Assembly: GCA_958418815.1 (NCBI GenBank)
Contig: CATZGB010000041.1
Location: forward strand, 1-23,915
Length of the DNA: 23,915 nucleotides
Direction of reading: 5' to 3'
DNA from: an uncultured Bacteroidales bacterium
GTDB taxonomy: Bacteria; Bacteroidota; Bacteroidia; Bacteroidales; Muribaculaceae
Shown here piece after piece: positions 20,526 through 23,915 of the stretch. Positions within the stretch are counted from its first letter, which is position 1; the number at the start of each line of letters is the position of its first letter. A program made the translations under genes and the position numbers. Under the pieces are notes generated by a model. It ran no database searches. It worked only from the letters and a program-made list of their open reading frames with translations, and was not told the DNA's origin.

Positions 20526-21725
20526 ATGAAGTTATCGGAATCTTTGAGAACACTCCTCACCGCCGCCCTTCTGGGCAGCTCTGCCTGCGTGGCTTCCGCA
20601 GACAATGACGGAGTGCCTGCTGATTCCTGCAATGTGTCGGTTGCCGACTCAATCGCTGGCGAGGTTGCAAAACCGAGACGCAACATCGTAGGGAAAATCA
20701 TAGATTATTTCAGCCAGACCAACACCGACAAATCAGAAAAAAAGTTTGACATATCAGTGATCGGAGGACCGAGTTACTCGGCTTCCACATCATTTGAAAT
20801 CGCCGGACTTGTCTCGGGGTTATACAAGTCTCGTTATGACTCACTGACACCCCGGAGTGACATATCAATATACGCCGAAGGTTCGGTCACGGGATTCTAT
20901 AATTTCGGAATTAGGGGCAACCATATTTTCCCCGCCGACAGAATGAGAATCGTGTATGACGGCAACTTCTGCCATTTCCCGCTTAAATTCTGGGGAATAG
21001 GATATGACAACGGCTTCAACAAGGCCAATGAGAGCAAATACACCCTTCTGGAGTCTGCCGCGACAATGCAGTTTCTGTGGAAACTGCCTGAAGACATATT
21101 CCTCGGGCCGTCGGTCAATTTCAACTACCAGAAAGCCACAAAGATGCAACGGCCCGAGCTGTGGGACGGACAGGCCACTGAGGTGTTCTCCTACGGAATG
21201 GGTATCGTGTTCTCGATTGACACCCGTGACCTGGCATCGAACGCATCAAATGGTTATTACATAGGGCTGCACCAGCAGTTTTTCCCCGGATTCATTGGCA
21301 ACAGGTATGCGTTTTCAATGACGGAAGTGTCAATGATGTATTACCGCCGACTATGGTCGTCGGGAGTGCTGGCCGCCAGGCTGCATGGAGCCGGCGCGTA
21401 TGGCAATCCTCCCTGGGGAATGCTTCCCACACTCGACAAGGGCAACGCTGTCAGAGGTTATTATGAGGGTAGATACCGCGACAAGAACGAAGCGGACATT
21501 GTTGTGGAACTCAGGCAGCATGTATGGCGGCGCAACGGTATAGTAGTATGGGGCGGGGTTGGGACCGTCTTCAGCCGGTTCAACCAGATCGGGTGGGACA
21601 CCCTGTTGCCAACATACGGCATAGGCTACCGATGGGAATTCAAGAAAAAAGTAAATGTCAGGGTGGACTTCGGCCTCGGAAAAGACTCCTATGCAATAAG
21701 TTTCGGAATCAACGAAGCATTCTGA
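20526..21725 (+). CDS. BamA/TamA (Omp85) family outer-membrane protein
   Basis: The 399-residue protein has a signal peptide ending near ACVASA and then a short linker. From about residue 75 to the end it is a beta-barrel of the bacterial surface antigen (D15) type: alternating strands such as DISVIGGPSYSAS and DISIYAEGSVTGFYNFGIRG, the family turn NAVRGYYEGRYRDKN (about 317-331), and a last strand ending in aromatic Phe (AISFGINEAF). There is room for only a barrel, with no POTRA repeats, so it is not BamA itself. Similar barrels occur fused to or beside patatin or phosphatase enzymes; cargo is unknown. It has a consensus promoter and is followed after 23 nt by the phosphoethanolamine transferase gene, with which it probably forms an operon. 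Confidence 0.85.
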   Translation: MKLSESLRTLLTAALLGSSACVASADNDGVPADSCNVSVADSIAGEVAKPRRNIVGKIIDYFSQTNTDKSEKKFDISVIGGPSYSASTSFEIAGLVSGLYKSRYDSLTPRSDISIYAEGSVTGFYNFGIRGNHIFPADRMRIVYDGNFCHFPLKFWGIGYDNGFNKANESKYTLLESAATMQFLWKLPEDIFLGPSVNFNYQKATKMQRPELWDGQATEVFSYGMGIVFSIDTRDLASNASNGYYIGLHQQFFPGFIGNRYAFSMTEVSMMYYRRLWSSGVLAARLHGAGAYGNPPWGMLPTLDKGNAVRGYYEGRYRDKNEADIVVELRQHVWRRNGIVVWGGVGTVFSRFNQIGWDTLLPTYGIGYRWEFKKKVNVRVDFGLGKDSYAISFGINEAF

Positions 21726-21748
21726 CCTAAACAGAGAAATGAATTGAC

Positions 21749-23482
21749 GTGAAAACCCTTAAAGTGTTTTTCAAAGACAAGATAATGTCTCCGCTGAGAT
21801 GTTTCTTCGGCGACTCAAGATGGCTGGCCGTGTGGACTGCCGTCGCCCTCATAGTGCCGAATGTGGTGTTGAGCATCACCGAACCAGTCTCCCTTCTCAG
21901 CGCGATTGTCAACGTGGTGCTGCCCTCAGGAATCTATGTGCTGGCGTTGTCGGCATTCAGGCGTGTCGGCATCTCTGCCCTTGCGATGATTCCGTTCATG
22001 TTTTTCGCGGCATTCCAGATCGTGTTGCTGTATCTATATGGCGGTTCGGTCATAGCTGTCGACATGTTTCTCAATGTCGTGACCACCAATGTGTCGGAAG
22101 CCACCGAATTGCTGGGCAACCTGATGGCCGCGATGGGAGTTGTGATAATGCTGTATGTGCCACCCATAGTGTGGGGGATATGCGCCACAATCAGGAAATC
22201 AGAAATCAGCCCCTCATTCCGCAGGAAGATGGCCGTGGCCGGAGTGGTTGTCGCCTCAGTCGGCGGCCTGCTCGCAGCTGCAGCATTGTTGACCACAAAG
22301 GGATACAGCCTTGTTCACGAGACGTTTCCCCTGAACGCCATATCCAACATGGCCGAAGCTTGCCACCGTTACAGCGAGACCGAACGCCACGAAGAACTCT
22401 CGGCGGGATTCTCATACCAGGCTCATTTCGATGGCGACAAGTCATCGCGTGAGGCTTACATATTCGTGATAGGGGAGACCGCCCGAGGCGACAACTGGCA
22501 ACTTGGCGGCTACGGCCGCCAGACCAATCCATTGCTTTCCGGTGAGGAGGGGGTGGTGTTTTTCCAAAAATCAGTGTCTGAGTCAAACACCACCCATAAA
22601 AGTGTGCCGATGCTGATAAGCTTCGCGAGTGCTGAGAATTTTGACTCAATCGCCCATTTCAAGAGCATAATCACGGCTTTCAAAGAAGCAGGTTTCTCAA
22701 CTGCGTTCATATCCAACCAGCTCCCCAACCATTCGTTCACGGAGCATTTCGGCAATGAGGCTGACACCACGGTTTATGTCACAGGTAGCGATACGGAGAC
22801 CCCTCATTTTGACGAGGCGGTGCTTGAGCCTGTCGACAAATTGCTTGGCGACACCCTCCGCCGCAAGCAACTTATTGTCATACACACATATGGCTCCCAT
22901 TTCAAATACCGCGACCGTTATCCCGACAATTTTTCGGTGTTCCGTCCCGATGACGCGATAGATGCCAGCCTCTCCAACAGAGACCAGTTGATAAACGCGT
23001 ATGACAACACCATACGGTACACTGATTTCATCCTGCACTCGCTCGTGGCCAAGTTGCGAGACCTGGATTGCAGAGCGGCGCTCACATACGCCTCAGACCA
23101 TGGAGAGGATATTTTTGATGATGAGCGCCACCGTTTCCTGCACGCGTCGCCAACTCCGACCTACTGGCAAATCCACCAGGCAAGTCTCGTATGGCTGTCG
23201 CCGACACTGCGGGCCGAGAATCCGGAGATGGCCGATGCTTTGAGTAAAAACTCAAGACGGCGCGTATCTCCACAAAAGTCCTTGTTCCCCACCACGATGC
23301 AGCTCGCCCGCATAGCTTCGCCTATGGTCGTCGACTCATTGTCGCTGGTTTCTCCGCGTTACAATCCTGCACCTGCCGTGTATCTCAACGACCTCAACCA
23401 GGCGCGCCCCATCACGGACTGCGGCCTCAAGAAAGCCGACCTGGAACATCTCTCTCCAATATTAAACACTGCCATAAGATAA
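21749..23482 (+). CDS. Phosphoethanolamine transferase (EptA-like, sulfatase fold)
   Basis: This 577-residue inner-membrane enzyme should move phosphoethanolamine from phosphatidylethanolamine to lipid A or another surface glycan. Five hydrophobic segments lie at about residues 27-45, 49-68, 76-97, 122-146 and 161-182. The periplasmic alkaline-phosphatase-like domain holds the catalytic VIGETARGDNWQLGGYGR with the nucleophile Thr244 and metal ligand Glu243, NTTHKSVPML near 280, HTYGSH (379-384) and the metal-binding SDHGED (449-454). Start is a GTG at 21749, since the preceding ATG frame closes at once; an ATG at 21785 would cut the first segment's leader. In other bacteria this modification protects against cationic peptides. 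The acceptor here is not shown. It lies between an outer-membrane barrel gene and an acyltransferase remnant. Confidence 0.9.
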   Translation: MKTLKVFFKDKIMSPLRCFFGDSRWLAVWTAVALIVPNVVLSITEPVSLLSAIVNVVLPSGIYVLALSAFRRVGISALAMIPFMFFAAFQIVLLYLYGGSVIAVDMFLNVVTTNVSEATELLGNLMAAMGVVIMLYVPPIVWGICATIRKSEISPSFRRKMAVAGVVVASVGGLLAAAALLTTKGYSLVHETFPLNAISNMAEACHRYSETERHEELSAGFSYQAHFDGDKSSREAYIFVIGETARGDNWQLGGYGRQTNPLLSGEEGVVFFQKSVSESNTTHKSVPMLISFASAENFDSIAHFKSIITAFKEAGFSTAFISNQLPNHSFTEHFGNEADTTVYVTGSDTETPHFDEAVLEPVDKLLGDTLRRKQLIVIHTYGSHFKYRDRYPDNFSVFRPDDAIDASLSNRDQLINAYDNTIRYTDFILHSLVAKLRDLDCRAALTYASDHGEDIFDDERHRFLHASPTPTYWQIHQASLVWLSPTLRAENPEMADALSKNSRRRVSPQKSLFPTTMQLARIASPMVVDSLSLVSPRYNPAPAVYLNDLNQARPITDCGLKKADLEHLSPILNTAIR

Positions 23483-23487
23483 CCCAT

Positions 23488-23892
23488 ATGCCTGCCATTG
23501 CTTTATCGAAAAACATCCTGGGTCGCGACACCGCGATATCAAAAACAATCACGGTATTGCGTTGGCCATTGGCGGCATTGGTCATTCTTGACCATTATTT
23601 CAGGCTCCAGCTCATAGATGGCACTATGGCATCAAGCTGGAACGATTCACAGACCATAAGCACAATCGAGGCTTTCATAATAAGCTTCCTGAAAAATTAC
23701 CCTGTGCCGGTATTCTTTTTCATTTCAGGCTATCTGTTGTATCTCGGAGATTCTCCGCGCGCCAATTATGTGATGAAGTTGAAAAAACTTCCACGCGGGA
23801 TACTGTTACCCTACATTTTCTGGATTGTCTTCGCCTTGCTTGAATCATTGATTTCAGGATTATCCGTATCCGTCCGAAAAAAGCCGACTTGA
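23488..23892 (+). pseudogene. Truncated acyltransferase-3 family membrane protein
   Basis: Only 134 residues are open, while acyltransferase-3 proteins usually have about 330-400 residues. The N-terminal part is clear: LRWPLAALVILDHYFRL (24-40, with the conserved His36), then the family motif VFFFISGYLLYLG (75-87) and the basic loop leading to LPRGILLPYIFWIVFALL. The family sequence stops near residue 123, and the last 10 or so residues run into an A-run and a hairpin that contains the stop codon. The gene starts 5 nt after the transferase gene, so it was probably the third gene of this operon. It could be a remnant cut by recombination, a frameshift in the six-A run, or an assembly junction; other reading frames stay open to the window edge but do not look like the family. 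Confidence 0.65.
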
Positions 23893-23912
23893 TTATAGAT
23901 TTTCAAGTCGGC
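23877..23912 (-). terminator. Terminator-like hairpin at the right edge
   Basis: Perfect 10-bp arms (23883-23892 and 23903-23912) enclose a 10-nt loop. On the minus strand six T residues follow directly, the form of an intrinsic terminator for a gene to the right of the window read toward this one. On the plus strand there is no T-run. Confidence 0.75.
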
Positions 23913-23915
23913 ATT

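Noticed and set aside
1..23915. Search by eye for CRISPR repeats, tRNA or rRNA genes, restriction or toxin-antitoxin systems, integrases and transposases
   Set aside because: No evenly spaced repeats, cloverleaf sequences or proteins of these families were found; a covariance-model scan would be needed to exclude small RNAs.

Overview
The window looks like chromosomal DNA of a Bacteroidales bacterium, probably Muribaculaceae or a close relative; that placement is inference from protein character and not a search result. The signs are: promoter elements of the Bacteroidetes type (TTTG, about 20 nt, TAnnTTTG) in front of several genes; almost no Shine-Dalgarno sequences; families typical of the phylum (DUF6108-like protein, AraC regulator with an N-terminal metal-binding domain, SO_0444-type metal permease, ClpC divergent from gyrA with a TPR gene behind it); and about 50% G+C with an AT-richer left end. 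There are 20 protein genes, no rRNA or tRNA that I can see, no CRISPR array and no intact insertion sequence.

Layout. 1-1.46 kb, plus strand: an AT-rich EamA-type transporter and a small antibiotic-biosynthesis-monooxygenase-like protein, closed by a strong terminator. 1.5-2.6 kb, minus strand: a YjbR-family protein and a conserved helical protein of unknown function. 2.7-5.7 kb, minus strand: a major-facilitator transporter followed by a ROK glucokinase, a likely sugar uptake and phosphorylation pair. 5.8-8.0 kb, minus strand: a metal permease fused to a heavy-metal-associated (HMA) domain, then a potassium-channel-like protein with an unusual filter. 8.1-10.7 kb, minus strand: an ECF sigma factor, a membrane-anchored putative anti-sigma factor, a DUF6108-like secreted protein and an outer-membrane barrel, which together look like an envelope-sensing operon. 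10.8-11.4 kb: an HMA-AraC regulator, a plausible controller of the metal permease. 11.5-15.3 kb, minus strand: gyrA and a secreted TPR protein.

Strand switches at 15.3-15.6 kb, where gyrA and clpC diverge from a 289-nt control region. clpC and htpG follow on the plus strand (protein quality control). An envelope cluster then runs to the right edge: an Omp85/BamA-like barrel, a phosphoethanolamine transferase and a short, apparently truncated acyltransferase-3 gene.

The most interesting signals are regulatory. Both chaperone genes (clpC, htpG) have correctly spaced sigma-54-like -24/-12 motifs 60-70 nt before their start codons. Promoters of glk, the Omp85-like gene and possibly htpG are embedded in the terminator hairpin of the preceding gene. 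Other points are the non-canonical filter of the channel, two HMA-bearing proteins in one neighbourhood, and the abrupt end of the acyltransferase in a terminator-like hairpin.
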